Of a stretch of DNA of 64,000 nucleotides, positions 1 through 10,485 are shown piece by piece. A program made the translations under genes and the position numbers. The notes beneath the pieces were generated by a model. The model searched no databases and had not been told where the DNA came from. It worked only from the letters and a program-made list of their open reading frames with translations. Positions within the stretch are counted from its first letter, which is position 1; every line of letters starts with the position of its first letter. This DNA comes from Symsagittifera roscoffensis (Eukaryota; Xenacoelomorpha; Acoela; Convolutidae): positions 1,960,073 to 2,024,072 of the forward strand of contig NC_087063.1 in assembly GCF_963678635.1 (NCBI RefSeq). Direction: 5' to 3'.

Positions 1-2037
1 CATCGGGAAATCTGCAGCGCCTTTGTTCTAGGAAAAGCTCGAGTGGCTCCTCTAAAACAACACACAATAACTAAATTGGAACTACAAGCCGCAGTTTTTG
101 GTGCTCGCCTCGCAAAGTTCATTCGCAGAGAACAAAGGATTGACATCAACTCTACGCATATGTGGACAGAGAGCACAACAGCTCTTCAATGGATACAGGG
201 ATCTGATAAACGACAACAAATTATTATGGCTCACAGAGTTGCAGAAATTTTAGAAAGCACCCGAGCGAGTCAATGGAATCATTGCCCAGGACCCCTAAAC
301 CCAGCAGACGACGGAACCCGTGGAATACCCCTATCAGAATTCAGTAACAAGTCAAGATGGTTCACCGGACCAAAATTCATATGTGAACCAGAATGCAACT
401 GGCCTAAGCTACAGTTAATCGCCGCCAATACGGATACCTTGCAACTCAACGATCAAACTGGACAAATGGATGAAATAGCAACAACCCCAATGCTAGCTTT
501 TCAAGCTTCCACCGAAAAGACAGAACAAAGCTTCATCGATTACAGCAGATTCTCCAAATGGACAAGAATTCTCAGAACAACTGCATACGTGATGCGTGCC
601 GCCAGGATTTTTAAAGATAAAGGACTACAGTCCCGCAACGAAAGCCCGACCACCGAACTGACAAGCAACAACATGATTGCCGCAAAGAATTTTATCTTCA
701 AGCAGACGCAACGCGACTGCTTCAAACCAGAGATCAACGCATTGACACAAAATAAACGAATCAACACAACTAGCAGACTTCGACACCTATCACCATTCCT
801 AGACGAAGACGGACTCTTGCGAGCACGTGGACGCCTCGAGAAATCTCAATTGGACTATTGCATAAAACACCCGATTATCCTTTATGGAAACCACCCAGCA
901 GTTCACCTCTTTATAGGACAAACCCACAAAGACAACCAGCATGTGCCACGCCAGCACTTGAAAAATATTCTTCAAAACGAGTATTGGATACTCTGTGTTC
1001 GCGCACACATTGACAAGATCATAAAAAACTGTTACGACTGCCGACGACAACAGGCAACTGGACTACAGCCGGAACTTGCGCCCCTACCCGTCTTCAGATT
1101 TCCAGAAAAAAAACCCTTTCCGTTTCAACAAACAAGATTAGATCTCTTTGGACCGTTTGCTTCGAAAACCGCAGGAAACTACAACAAACGCTACGGCGTT
1201 ATAATGACTTGCCTAACAACACGAGCCGTACATCTTGCGATGTGCCAGGACCAGTCAGCCGACGCCTTCATCAATACCTTACGACGATTCTTCGCTCGCA
1301 GAGGACAACTAGCCAAAATTGTTTCTGATAATGGTACAAATTTCACCGCAGCCGAAAAAGAACTCAACAGAAACTTCGACGCCGATGTTACACGACAATT
1401 CTACGTCAACCATCAGATTGAATGGACCTTCAACCCTGCCTATGCTCCTCATTTCGGAGGTGTATGGGAGCGACTCATAAGATCAGTCAAAGACTCGTTC
1501 TATGCCATCATAGGAAGCCAGATTCTAAAAGACGACATATTCAACAGCGTTCATTGCGAAGTTGAACACTTCATGAACGCAAGACCCATCACTACAGTTT
1601 CATCATTGCCCGATGATGTTGAAGCCCTCACCCCAAATCATTTTCTTCTCGGGAGAGCGCATGCCACTATGCCACCTCTACAAACCCAACAACCCTCAAC
1701 ACTCAGTCGACAATGGAAATTCGCCCAACAACTCGCAACCTATATTTGGAAACGCTTGATGAAGGAGTTTATCCCAACACTACTGCCAAGACAACGATGG
1801 ACAAAGAAGACGCCGCCTATCAAAATAGGAGAAAAGGTCTGGATTCTTCAGGATATGACGCCACGAGGACTCTGGCCAATTGGAAGGATCACAGGAAACG
1901 AACCAACCGATGATGATCAGATCCGCGTTTACTTCGTCAAAATAAGAGACAAAATTGCGTCAATACCAGCCATTAGACTAGCACCTGTTAGTCCGGATTA
2001 TTGCAATCAACCAGCAAACGAAGATTCACGACAATGA
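1..2037 (+). CDS. BEL/Pao retrotransposon polyprotein, 3' part (RNase H, integrase, DUF5641-like)
   Basis: The frame is open from the first base of the window, so the 5' part (gag, protease, reverse transcriptase) lies outside. The N-terminal end matches the BEL/Pao RNase H region (VLGKAR, then LELQAAVFGARL). The conserved WTDSTT block reads WTESTT, an Asp to Glu change at what is normally a catalytic acidic residue. The integrase follows: an N-terminal zinc-binding region ending in CYDCRR, then a DDE core with RLDLFGPF (D), VSDNGTNF (D) and HFGGVWERLIRS (E), then LTPNHFLLGR. The C-terminal 60 residues (KVWILQDMTPRGLWPIGRI) are the DUF5641-type tail usual in this family. There is no stop or frameshift across about 680 codons, so this copy is fairly young. 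It would copy and insert the element in germ cells. No host role is visible. Confidence 0.93.
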   Translation, partial: HREICSAFVLGKARVAPLKQHTITKLELQAAVFGARLAKFIRREQRIDINSTHMWTESTTALQWIQGSDKRQQIIMAHRVAEILESTRASQWNHCPGPLNPADDGTRGIPLSEFSNKSRWFTGPKFICEPECNWPKLQLIAANTDTLQLNDQTGQMDEIATTPMLAFQASTEKTEQSFIDYSRFSKWTRILRTTAYVMRAARIFKDKGLQSRNESPTTELTSNNMIAAKNFIFKQTQRDCFKPEINALTQNKRINTTSRLRHLSPFLDEDGLLRARGRLEKSQLDYCIKHPIILYGNHPAVHLFIGQTHKDNQHVPRQHLKNILQNEYWILCVRAHIDKIIKNCYDCRRQQATGLQPELAPLPVFRFPEKKPFPFQQTRLDLFGPFASKTAGNYNKRYGVIMTCLTTRAVHLAMCQDQSADAFINTLRRFFARRGQLAKIVSDNGTNFTAAEKELNRNFDADVTRQFYVNHQIEWTFNPAYAPHFGGVWERLIRSVKDSFYAIIGSQILKDDIFNSVHCEVEHFMNARPITTVSSLPDDVEALTPNHFLLGRAHATMPPLQTQQPSTLSRQWKFAQQLATYIWKRLMKEFIPTLLPRQRWTKKTPPIKIGEKVWILQDMTPRGLWPIGRITGNEPTDDDQIRVYFVKIRDKIASIPAIRLAPVSPDYCNQPANEDSRQ

Positions 2038-2193
2038 GAGCCTCACCCCAAAGCAGCCTTGCGCCGACAACCATAGCCGATAACTTCAACTGACACTTAA
2101 ACGACCGTTAAGCCAGCGTTTTAAGTTTTATAAGTAGGAACTACCCCACCCCTTTTTTCTTAATTTATTTTGCAAGTGCAAAATGAGGCCGAG
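2038..2193 (+). other. BEL/Pao 3' UTR and polypurine tract
   Basis: A non-coding stretch after the polyprotein stop ends in the purine-rich run AAAATGAGGCCGAG (about 2180-2193), directly before TGTTATATGCC. BEL/Pao elements typically have a purine tract abutting an LTR that begins TGTT, so this is read as the plus-strand priming tract. The 5' part (TGAGAGCCTCACCCC) is C-rich and unlike the AT-rich surroundings, as expected for an inserted element. Confidence 0.6.
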
Positions 2194-2520
2194 TGTTATA
2201 TGCCAACTTGACAATTGACAACCATCTTAGATGACTTCAACTTTTCACATGTAATCAGGAAAACTCCGGGAAAGAAATTGAAAACCAAAACTCAAAAAAA
2301 ATACAAAACTGAATTACCAAACACGTGCAACCAACTAATTTATAATCAAATCAAAGTTCAAAGCAAGAAAGACTCAAGTACATCGTGTAAATTAGAAACG
2401 ATTACATTTTCGTTTTCTATACTAGCATTTGATAGTTTTTGTGAAATATTCACTTCAATACCTGAATTTAGTGATTTTAGCAGCTGCAATAAGATAGTTT
2501 TCGTTACGACGACTAAATGA
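2194..2520 (+). mobile_element. Start of BEL/Pao 3' LTR (end not determined)
   Basis: The sequence after the purine tract begins TGTTATATGCCAAC, a plausible LTR 5' end. The partner 5' LTR is outside the window, so the LTR's 3' limit cannot be placed; the end given is arbitrary. The LTR must stop before about 2800, where a copy of a different dispersed repeat begins. The 101-codon open frame at 2215-2520 shows no domain and is not called. Confidence 0.4.
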
Positions 2521-2800
2521 GAGACGGTGCTGCTTTTTCGGTTTTGTTTTTTTTTCCAGGAATTTTCAGAAATCATAAATGTATGTCGATTCACTTATTT
2601 GATGATTAAAAAAAGAAACTTTCGAGTCAGTTTTGGAAATTTACGATGACGTTAGCAAAATTTGTGTAGCTTTTATAATTTTCTTCCAATTTTTTGCTAG
2701 CTAAGCCAGTTTAGAGCAAGTGGTCTTTCTGCCACTGAAAGTCACTTAACTCATTTTCTCAACAAAAAGTCTCAACAAAACTCCAGGACGCCCTTGTTAT
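2521..2800. other. AT-rich sequence, nothing recognised
   Basis: AT-rich sequence between the retroelement and the first dispersed repeat copy. Part may still be LTR. No ORF, RNA gene or clear repeat was seen. Confidence 0.4.
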
Positions 2801-3325
2801 TGTTCCGACATTTGTAACGAAAGTAACGGATTTTTTGTGCTCGGGTGGAATTTTTTCTGCAGACAAATTTCGGCTTTTTATCTAGACCTTCCAGAAGGAA
2901 GTTTTTAAAAATTATTCAGAAGCTAATATTGATCTGAGCTTAAATTTGAAACAATATTTCACCTGTGATCCTTTTTAGTAAAGTTATGAACGTTTAAAAT
3001 TTGCCATTTTGGCTAGTTTGTGATAATTAACGCGCGACATATTTCGCACTATTAACGCGTAAGCGGAGACTTAACCCGTCTTCGAAATCGTTCCAAATTG
3101 GTTAAAGAACGCTTAAATGCCACAATTGATATGTTAATAGAAGCAAAATTTATCACTTTTTACTTGTAATGACGTGTGGGGAAAAGTTTTTTCCAATCTA
3201 TCTGAAATTTTTTTTAATTTTAAACTTTAATTTTATTACTTTTAAATTTTTGATGTTATTACTGCTCCATAAACCTTAAAAGGCAATCGGAACAGCCTTG
3301 ATACGAGCAGTCTTGTTTACATATG
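2801..3325 (+). repeat. Repeat family A, copy 1
   Basis: Starts TGTTCCGACATTTGTAACGA, followed by a block shared with other copies (AACGGA...TTTGTGCTCGGGTGG). Then come CACCTGTGATC, TTTGCCATTTTGGC and GATAATTAACGCGCGA, and it ends AATCGGAACAGCCTTG followed by ATACGAGCAGTCTTG. The start (GTTCCGAC) and end (TCGGAAC) are inverted repeats of each other. No ORF of note, so it is non-autonomous. Confidence 0.65.
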
Positions 3326-3875
3326 AAAGCCTATTGAAGTAATTTGCAAACCCTTTTGAGCAAAAAATCATCCAAAAGCGAAAAAAAAAATAATTTTTTT
3401 TTTCAAAATTACTTGAAATTTACCGTTTTTTGGTTATATTTTTCAGCGTTTTTTTAAACTTTGTTTGTCTTTCATCTATGGAACACTAATTGCATACCTG
3501 TACACTCCAAAATGTGGGCAGAAAACTTCAACTATTTTTTATTATTCCTTATTAGTTAACATTTTCATTACGTTTCATCTGCAAGTCAATTCAAGTTTTG
3601 CAGAACAAATTATGGACTCCAGAAAATATCCAAAAAACAAAAAATTGCAGACACTGCAGAAAACCCATCCATCAATGCGGTAGATCTATTCCATATGCTT
3701 AACTTTTTTCAATGCTTTTCGAGGTCACTCGGGCCGAGGTTGCGAATCTGTGATAAAACAATCGGGAACTATCGCGATCAAATTTAAGTTTTTCTTGACT
3801 GTCGGTTTGTGCTATACTGTAAAGCAACCCGTCCTTGAAGTTTAAGAAACTTGATTTATAAATTCATTTAGTTTT

Positions 3876-4100
3876 TGTTCCGACTTTCGTAACGAAAATG
3901 ACGGAATATTTGTGCTCGGGGTGGGTTTTTTTCTTCAGAAAAATTTCGAATTTTTAACTAGCCATTTTTGGCGGAATTTTTTTAATACCATTCAAAAAAT
4001 TTTTGTAGACCTGAGCTTAAACTTGAAAAGATATTTCGCCTGTGATCAGTTTTTGTCAAGTTATGGGCGTTTAGAGAAGAACTGAGCCCTTGGTCCTGAC
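3876..4100 (+). repeat. Repeat family A, copy 2 (5' part)
   Basis: Starts TTGTTCCGACTTTCGTAACG with the perfect short hairpin TTTCGTAACGAAA. It runs through the ATATTTGTGCTCGGGGTGG and ATTTCGCCTGTGATC blocks and leaves the consensus near 4080. A GC-richer stretch of about 150 bp (4075-4230, unassigned) follows, so this copy is truncated or interrupted there. Confidence 0.6.
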
Positions 4101-4574
4101 TATGAACTTTAGATCGCGGAAATAAGGTAGGCGCGACTTTGAGAGTATGAAAAAAGCCGCGCTTCGACTCGGGCATGGAACAACGGATTGGTTTAAACGG
4201 CGATCGAGCGAGCCGATACAAATAATTTCCTTCCAAACATTACGGCAATGAGAAAAACGTGAAATTGAAGTAAGTTAAGAATAAATTTGATTGAAAACTA
4301 TGGGGAATTCAGTGAAATTGAACCTCTCTTTTTAATTATAATAAGTCGAGGTCAATTTACCAATATTCAGTCAGTCAAAATCTCACTTTATTTTTTTCTA
4401 AACCTGGAATTATCAAAATTTGAACCAAATAAATATTTCGAACTAGATATTTTATATAAGACATCTCACAAAATATCTGTTCGATTCTGATCATGATTTG
4501 AATATGTACTTCGTAAAAATGTTTTGAGAATTTTGAGGGCGGTTTAAATTTGATTCATTGAGAATGGAATACAA

Positions 4575-5190
4575 TTTTTGTTCCGAAATTCGTAAAGAAA
4601 GTAACGGAATATTTGTGCTCGGGGTGGCTTTATTTTCAGACAAATTTCGACTTTTTTACTAGCATTTTTTGACAAAAACTTTTTTATCATTCAAAAATTA
4701 TTGTTGTCCTAAAAAATTTTACCTGTGATTAATTTTTTTAAGTTATGGTGGTTTCAATATTGCCATTTTGGCCAATTTAGGACAATTAACGCGCAATTAA
4801 TTTGTTACTAGGAGTGAAATCTATCTTTATGTTAATTATACGGCATGTAGGGTGATGAATTTTACAAAAAAATCTTGAATTAAAAAAAAGAAAAGTGCAA
4901 AATTAGACATGTTCTGGTGTAAATTATACACGCTTTGAAGAATTTGTTCATACTTCCGAGAACGTAACGCAATTTATTTATGCGTGGCGAATCAACCTGC
5001 ACAAAAAATCGTTGCAAATTGAATTGAGGCTAGTTAATCGGATTGGTCGTAATAATTTCATACGACTCAACATTTCACTCTTTGATAGTGTCCAAAATTT
5101 ATAGGTTTTCAATATTTTCTTTTACCAAAAACTATTCTATATTAATTAAGGGACAGTCGTAATTCTTAGGGCTTTGCCCTGATTTACCAG
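4575..5190 (+). repeat. Repeat family A, copy 3
   Basis: Starts TTTTGTTCCGAAATTCGTAA. It carries the TTTGTGCTCGGGGTGG block, the ACCTGTGATTA block and GACAATTAACGCGC. It ends at the hairpin AGGGCTTTGCCCTGAT near 5168-5183, preceded by GGGACAGTCGTAATTCTTAG. The last ~100 bp match copy 4 closely. Confidence 0.65.
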
Positions 5191-5409
5191 CAAAATTGTT
5201 TTAAGTGAATTGAAGCCTAATTTTCAAACTCCTGAAGAATCTCTACGGATTTTTTTTTACAGAAAAAAACAGCCACTCAGATTTTGCATTAGAAAATTTA
5301 AGAAACATTCGATTAAGCAGTTTTATAGAATTTCTCGATTAAAAATTAAAAATTTCTGGAAGAGCAGCAGTTCAAATCGGAGACTTTCTTGATTAAAGAC
5401 ACATTTCGA

Positions 5410-5907
5410 TGACTGGAGCCGAAACATTTCTTGGAAAAAACGGAATATTTATGCTCGGTGTGGTTTTTTTATTCAGTCAAATTTCAACATTCGAAATAAT
5501 ATTTTTCAAAAAAAGTTATTCCCCGTTGAAGATATCGACTTCTTGAGTTCAAACTTAAAAAGATATTTTAACTTCGATTACTTTTTGTAAAGTTCTGGGG
5601 TTTTGAAAATTGCCGAATTGGCCATGATCTGGTCTAAATTATGCGCGCTTTGAAGAGTTAAATCATAATGCTGAGAGCGTAACGCGAATTATTTATGAGT
5701 GGCGAATTATCCCGCGCAACAAAATCGTTCCAAATTGAATTGAGGCTAGCTAATAAGTCGTAGTAATTTCGAACGACTCAAATTTTTACACTTCGTTTTT
5801 GTCCAAAAACTATAGTTATTCAATCTTTTTCCCCAAAAACTATATTTTCCTCTATATGAATTAAGGGACAGTCGGAGCATTCAGGGCTTTGCCCTGATAT
5901 ACGAGAA
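5410..5907 (+). repeat. Repeat family A, copy 4
   Basis: Lies tandem to copy 3. It has GGAATATTTATGCTCGGTG near the start and an internal block shared with copy 3 (GCGAATTATTTATGAGTGGC compared with GCAATTTATTTATGCGTGGC). It ends GGGACAGTCGGAGCATTC, the perfect hairpin CAGGGCTTTGCCCTG and ATATACGAG. The 60-codon ORF at 5210-5392 between copies 3 and 4 shows no recognisable domain. Confidence 0.65.
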
Positions 5908-6639
5908 GTCTTTTCTGAATCTTATTTGGTTTCACTGTGATGTTTGTTTATGTTACAACATGTATATTGTTAGTCATTCAAAACAGAAAGGATCTGAAAA
6001 ACTTATTCACCTCTTTATTCGCCTCTTAGCTATCCATCTGTTTGAAAGTTGTTACTCAATGAACGCAGGGGAAAAATTATGAGTGTTATTGCTATGTTAA
6101 GCATTTGACGGAACACAAACAAAGTTAATCAGAAAATCTGTCATAATGTTTTTGTGATATCCGCAGTAACCAGTTGACTTTATGATAGATGTTTTCGGAA
6201 ACATTAATATCGGTATAAATAAAAACAAATCAATCTTCATATTGTTTGTTTTGAGATGCAGAGATCATTCGAGTTCACTGACTGTCTTATAGTCCTAATC
6301 CCGTCATAGAAAATTGTTTGTTTGACATTATGGCGCGCTGCCAAACATTAAAAAACATGGAAAAATCTCGCAGGAACCACTAGTTGCCTAAATTTTGATT
6401 TAAATAACGATCTTTCTGAAAGAAATCAACACTCTCAAAATTTTTTTTTGTTTGCTTGTGATGCGAATAAGCACGAAGATAATATATACCTATGGAAAAA
6501 GCAGTAACTGAAATAAAAAAAACAAGTTTACATTACGAGGTCAAACTTCCGCAACAGCCCAAAATCGGCAGCATTGCTACTTTTCTTTGATATTCTTTGT
6601 TGTTTTTGATTCCACAAAGAATTACTTAGAACATTATAC
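5908..6639. other. AT-rich sequence, nothing recognised
   Basis: Unique-looking AT-rich DNA with no credible ORF, RNA gene or repeat copy that I could identify. Confidence 0.4.
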
Positions 6640-7045
6640 CGCTCAAAATTGCTTCAAAGTAGGCAAATTTGCGGAATCCGTAATTGTATTTGTGGAATCC
6701 AGAACAGTTTCTGGAATCCACAAGCAATTAAAAAGTCATGTGTATAGTTACATAGAGCTGTTGCAGAATCCGCAACTGTAAGCTAAATCCGCAAATTGAA
6801 AGTGGAATCCGCAAACTGTAAGTGAAATCCGCCAATTGTAAATGGAATCCGCATTTTGTTTGCGGACTCTACTTATTTCTGCGGATTGCATTTACTTTTT
6901 GCAGATTCCTCTTACTTTTTGCGGCATCCTATTACAGTTGGGAGTCCCAAACAACTAGCTATTTTTGCTTGTTGCGGAATCCGCAACAAAACAAATATGC
7001 CCACAAAATTTACTTTACAGGTATTTGTACGCAGAATCTAATCAA
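6640..7045. repeat. GGAATCCGC short-unit array with inverted half
   Basis: About ten imperfect units of roughly 20 bp built on GTGGAATCCGCAAACTGTAA occupy 6660-6860 in direct orientation. From about 6857 the same unit appears inverted (TTTGCGGACTCTACTTA, TTTTTGCAGATTCCTCTTAC, TTTTTGCGGCATCC), and a last palindromic unit TTGCGGAATCCGCAAC lies at 6973-6988. The arrangement could form a long hairpin. The reading frames here are by-products of the repeat. Confidence 0.7.
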
Positions 7046-7054
7046 CTTTTCTTA

Positions 7055-7165
7055 GTGGAATCCACTTACATTTTGGAACATGTTTAAAGATTTGTCTCCG
7101 GAATCTAGGAACAAACAGACCCAAAATTGTGCGCCTATCCAGTGCACAGACTGGAATCGTAATGT
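7055..7165 (-). repeat. Dispersed repeat, copy paired with 20828-20940
   Basis: The block with AACATGTTTAAAGATTTGTC, CCGGAATCTAGGAAC and GCGCCTATCCAGTGCACAG matches the reverse complement of 20840-20930. It lies at the edge of the GGAATCCGC array and contains GTGGAATCCAC, so it probably belongs to the same mobile element family. Confidence 0.55.
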
Positions 7166-7446
7166 AAAAATGATGATTGATCGATAAATTAATTTCCTGG
7201 AAAAAATTCTGCTTTCACATAAAAATGGTTCAAACGAAACAATCAGAACAAAAACTTCAATTTCATACACTTTTTTTTCACTTTCGATTTATGTTTTTGC
7301 AACTAAACTCAAAAAGTAAAATTTTAGGAACGTTAAATTATCTAAGATGATAATTTTGTAGGACGGCGAAAACGAATTGAAAAATTTTGCTCCTTTGTGA
7401 GTTCAAAGTTCTAAAGCGTTGAGTAAAATTTCTGAGTGCAATTTAT

Positions 7447-7527
7447 CGTGAATCATAAATCAACTTCATTAAAAAAATAAAATTTTTCGTGAATCATATA
7501 TCAACTTCAGTAAAAAATAAAATAATG
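7447..7527. repeat. Two-copy ~41 bp tandem repeat
   Basis: CGTGAATCATAAATCAACTT with its following A-rich tail is repeated at 7488 as CGTGAATCATATATCAACTT with the same tail. The two copies differ by a few bases. Confidence 0.7.
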
Positions 7528-8342
7528 GTTCCTTAAGAAACAAAATTACAGCTCGACTATCTCAAAATTAAGCTGCAAGTTTCAATTTGCTAAAAAAAAT
7601 TGGTTGTCTCCAAGTTTGCGAAAGTTCTCCAAAACTGTTTAAGCGACAAATCTACCAATAGTTATTTGTTCGAAGAACAAAAGGTTCAGCTTTAATTGCA
7701 ATTCAAGAGATAAATTGATAAATGAATAGAAAAACAGCTTGGATTTTTTTTAGCAGAAAGACTTTTTGGTAGATTTATAAAACATTAATACAAGTTACAA
7801 TTTTAAGCTATTTGATATTATTTTGATGAATAATTTTTATTGGATTAGATTGAAAAATTGGGGAGCTAGTTTTTTATTAGTTCCATAATTTTTTAATAGT
7901 TTTATCAAGTCCTGTTTTTTCATAAATTTTCAAATGAAAACCAAAACTTTAAAATAAACAAAAACATTAATAATGACGATGCTAAGCACTTATATTGTTT
8001 ATTTGCGGCGTGTAAATAGGCAGATGTTAAATAGTCTCAGCTTTGGCACATAGCTTAAAGGCAAATTATAAAAAAAACCTAAATAAAAACAATTGTGCTC
8101 GTATAAAGGCAGAAGCCCGATTGTTCAGAATGGCCAATAATTGAATCAAACAGTTTTTGCCTTATGAAATAATATCAAACTAAAAATAATAGGCTGATAA
8201 CCTTGAGTTTTATGTGTTAAATTTGGAGACGGTATCGAAATCTTAAGATTAATTAGCTTGCCTCAATTTAATTTGGAACTATTCGTAGCACGGCTAAACT
8301 GGCCAGGCGAAAGTAAATCGAGTTATTTTTTCAGCATCAAAC
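7528..8342. other. AT-rich sequence, nothing recognised
   Basis: No credible coding or repeat feature was seen. The stretch ends at the candidate core promoter described next. Confidence 0.4.
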
Positions 8343-8376
8343 TATAAAAGGGCAGTTTAGCTGAATTTTTGTCAGG
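8343..8376 (+). promoter_or_regulatory. Candidate core promoter (TATA box and initiator)
   Basis: TATAAAAG at 8343-8350 is a textbook TATA box. The initiator-like TCAGGT lies at 8372-8377, placing its A about 31 bp downstream of the first T, the usual animal spacing. No protein-coding exon follows directly. It could drive a 5' untranslated exon of the junctophilin gene 20 kb downstream, a non-coding transcript, or be chance in AT-rich DNA. Confidence 0.3.
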
Positions 8377-8630
8377 TTAATATCGTGGTGTGAAAATTCA
8401 GAGGGTCTACAACGATCCAGGGATTCATCCAACGAGAGAAAAATTCTGATAAATAATTGTCTGAAGTAAGAAAAAACCTCCGTGATTATAAAAATTCCTC
8501 AATTTCTTTGAAGGTCCGATCAAACTGAAGAATAAAAACTGTTTTCTTTTGTGTGTGTCGTGTGTGTGTGTCCTGTGTTTCATTATTTCTCATTCTTTTT
8601 CATTACAAAAATCCAAATAGTGTAGTAGTG
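8374..8630 (+). other. Possible untranslated first exon
   Basis: The stretch from the candidate initiator to a good splice donor (GTAGTG then gtgagc at 8631) is more balanced in composition at its start than its surroundings and has no long ORF. It includes a GT-rich run at 8552-8577. This is inferred from promoter and donor motifs only; the matching acceptor is unknown. Confidence 0.2.
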
Positions 8631-10485
8631 GTGAGCCAGAAAAAAGGCAAAATAATCTGAAAAAAATAAACAGAAATCGTTTTTTTTTCGCTTTTTTGCT
8701 TTCCTAAATTAGACAGAACAGTCTTTGCTTGTTGACCACTTCAATTACTGCGATTTTTTTTTTGAGTTGCATTTTAGAGTGAGGTAGTCTTAGTCGATCT
8801 AATTCAATTGGGCTCCAAGGGGTATTTGAAATGCCTGATCTTTTTTTCTCTTTGTTAGCTTTCTAACTACAAACTTTTCAAGTTCCCATTTTGCTACAGA
8901 GTTGACCACAATTCAATGAAATTTACAATCTCAACGACGTATCATTTCTAAGATAAAAAGTGGATCTTAGCTAGTTAAGCAACTTCAGTAAACAAACATC
9001 GTAATTACACAGCGCAGTACCTTCTCTAATTTTTTCTCCGTTTCTTTTCGTTTCTTATTTTAGAAAAATAAACAAATGATAATCGAATCGTCAATGAAAA
9101 AAAAATAAAACAATCGATACAATTAGCCCAAGTATGAATAAAAAATATCGAGTTGTGACAATTTTAGTTGTTTTTTGTTGCAGAAAACAAGAACATTCAG
9201 ATGAGACAATATCATCAAAAGATGAGTTTTTTGATCAAATCATAATTCATCGAGGTTTCATTTTGTGTATTTGTCTGCTATGAAGCTTATCGGCTCGTGC
9301 GTTTTTTCTGAGCTCATTAGACGGCGTTGGTATTGGAGGAATTTTGAGCCCAAATTATTTTCTTTCGGATTAAGGGTTACCATTTAAAAGGCACGGGTTG
9401 TAGCTGAATAAAAAAGCAGTAGGACTATGAATTGTTTTTTACCCTGCTTTTTGCCCTTAGGGTCGTTCAGTTTGCAGCAGCAGTCTTTTAGCGTCAATTT
9501 TTCTCCAGCTCGTACTAGCTCTGTTCCATTTGGCTCACTCCCTCGCTTCGATGGTACAATATACTTTTACTTTTTATATATGTTACCATTTAAATGTAGC
9601 AAGCTCCTCAGTTTCCTATCATCCTAATATGCCATCTTAACTAAGTGTTAAGAAAATGAAAGTAATAGATTGAGTAATTGAATTCAATGAATGGCGTTTA
9701 AAAAAAACTCGATTCTTTTTTCGCTTCATTTATTTCAGACGCGACTTGATAAAAATGGTGAAAAAATGTCAAAATTGCAAAAGAAAGAATATGAATTAGA
9801 AACAGTACGCCTTGTTGCAGCATTTATCGTTTTTATTCTAACGTCGTTCTACAAAAGACGCAATCTCTAACTGAACATCTAATTTCCCCACAAAGTTATT
9901 TCACTTAATTTGCTTCCAAACCATCACTTTAGAAAAAGGAAGTCTAGCTACAATTATTCGAATAAAAGAGCCCCAAACTGAACCCGACATTTTAAGTTTG
10001 ATTTAGACACCACCTTCTGATATTTTGTCGCTAATTGTCCGCACTTTATTTTCACTTTTTAACTGAGAATTCTTGAGATATTAGTGGATTGTTTATACAC
10101 ATTTGTATTGCTTCTTGACAGCAAAACGGTTAGTTAAGATCTTTGATCAAATCTACAATTTTTTTTAGAAGTTTCAACCTCACAGATAACTTAATAAAAG
10201 GATCCTTTATAAACAGAAAAAAAAACAGATTTGGTACAGTTGGTATAATCTTTTCAGCAGTTGGTCAAAAACTGTATGCCTAACCGTTGAGTTATTCCTT
10301 TAAAGAGGTTAAAATTTCTTACTAGAGGTAATACGGAACTATATAAGGGATAATTAAGAAATCCGAAGCAAGTCGTAATTTTTTGAATTTTTTGCTTTTG
10401 TTTTAAATTACTGCAAAATGAGTTTTAAAGCAAAATTTAAACGCTCGCAACTCAAACTAACGCTAACGCATGTAATTGACATCCC
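8631..10485. other. AT-rich sequence, nothing recognised
   Basis: Long AT-rich stretch. The open frame at 9427-9627 has no recognisable domain and no splice context. No RNA gene or defined repeat was seen. Confidence 0.4.
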
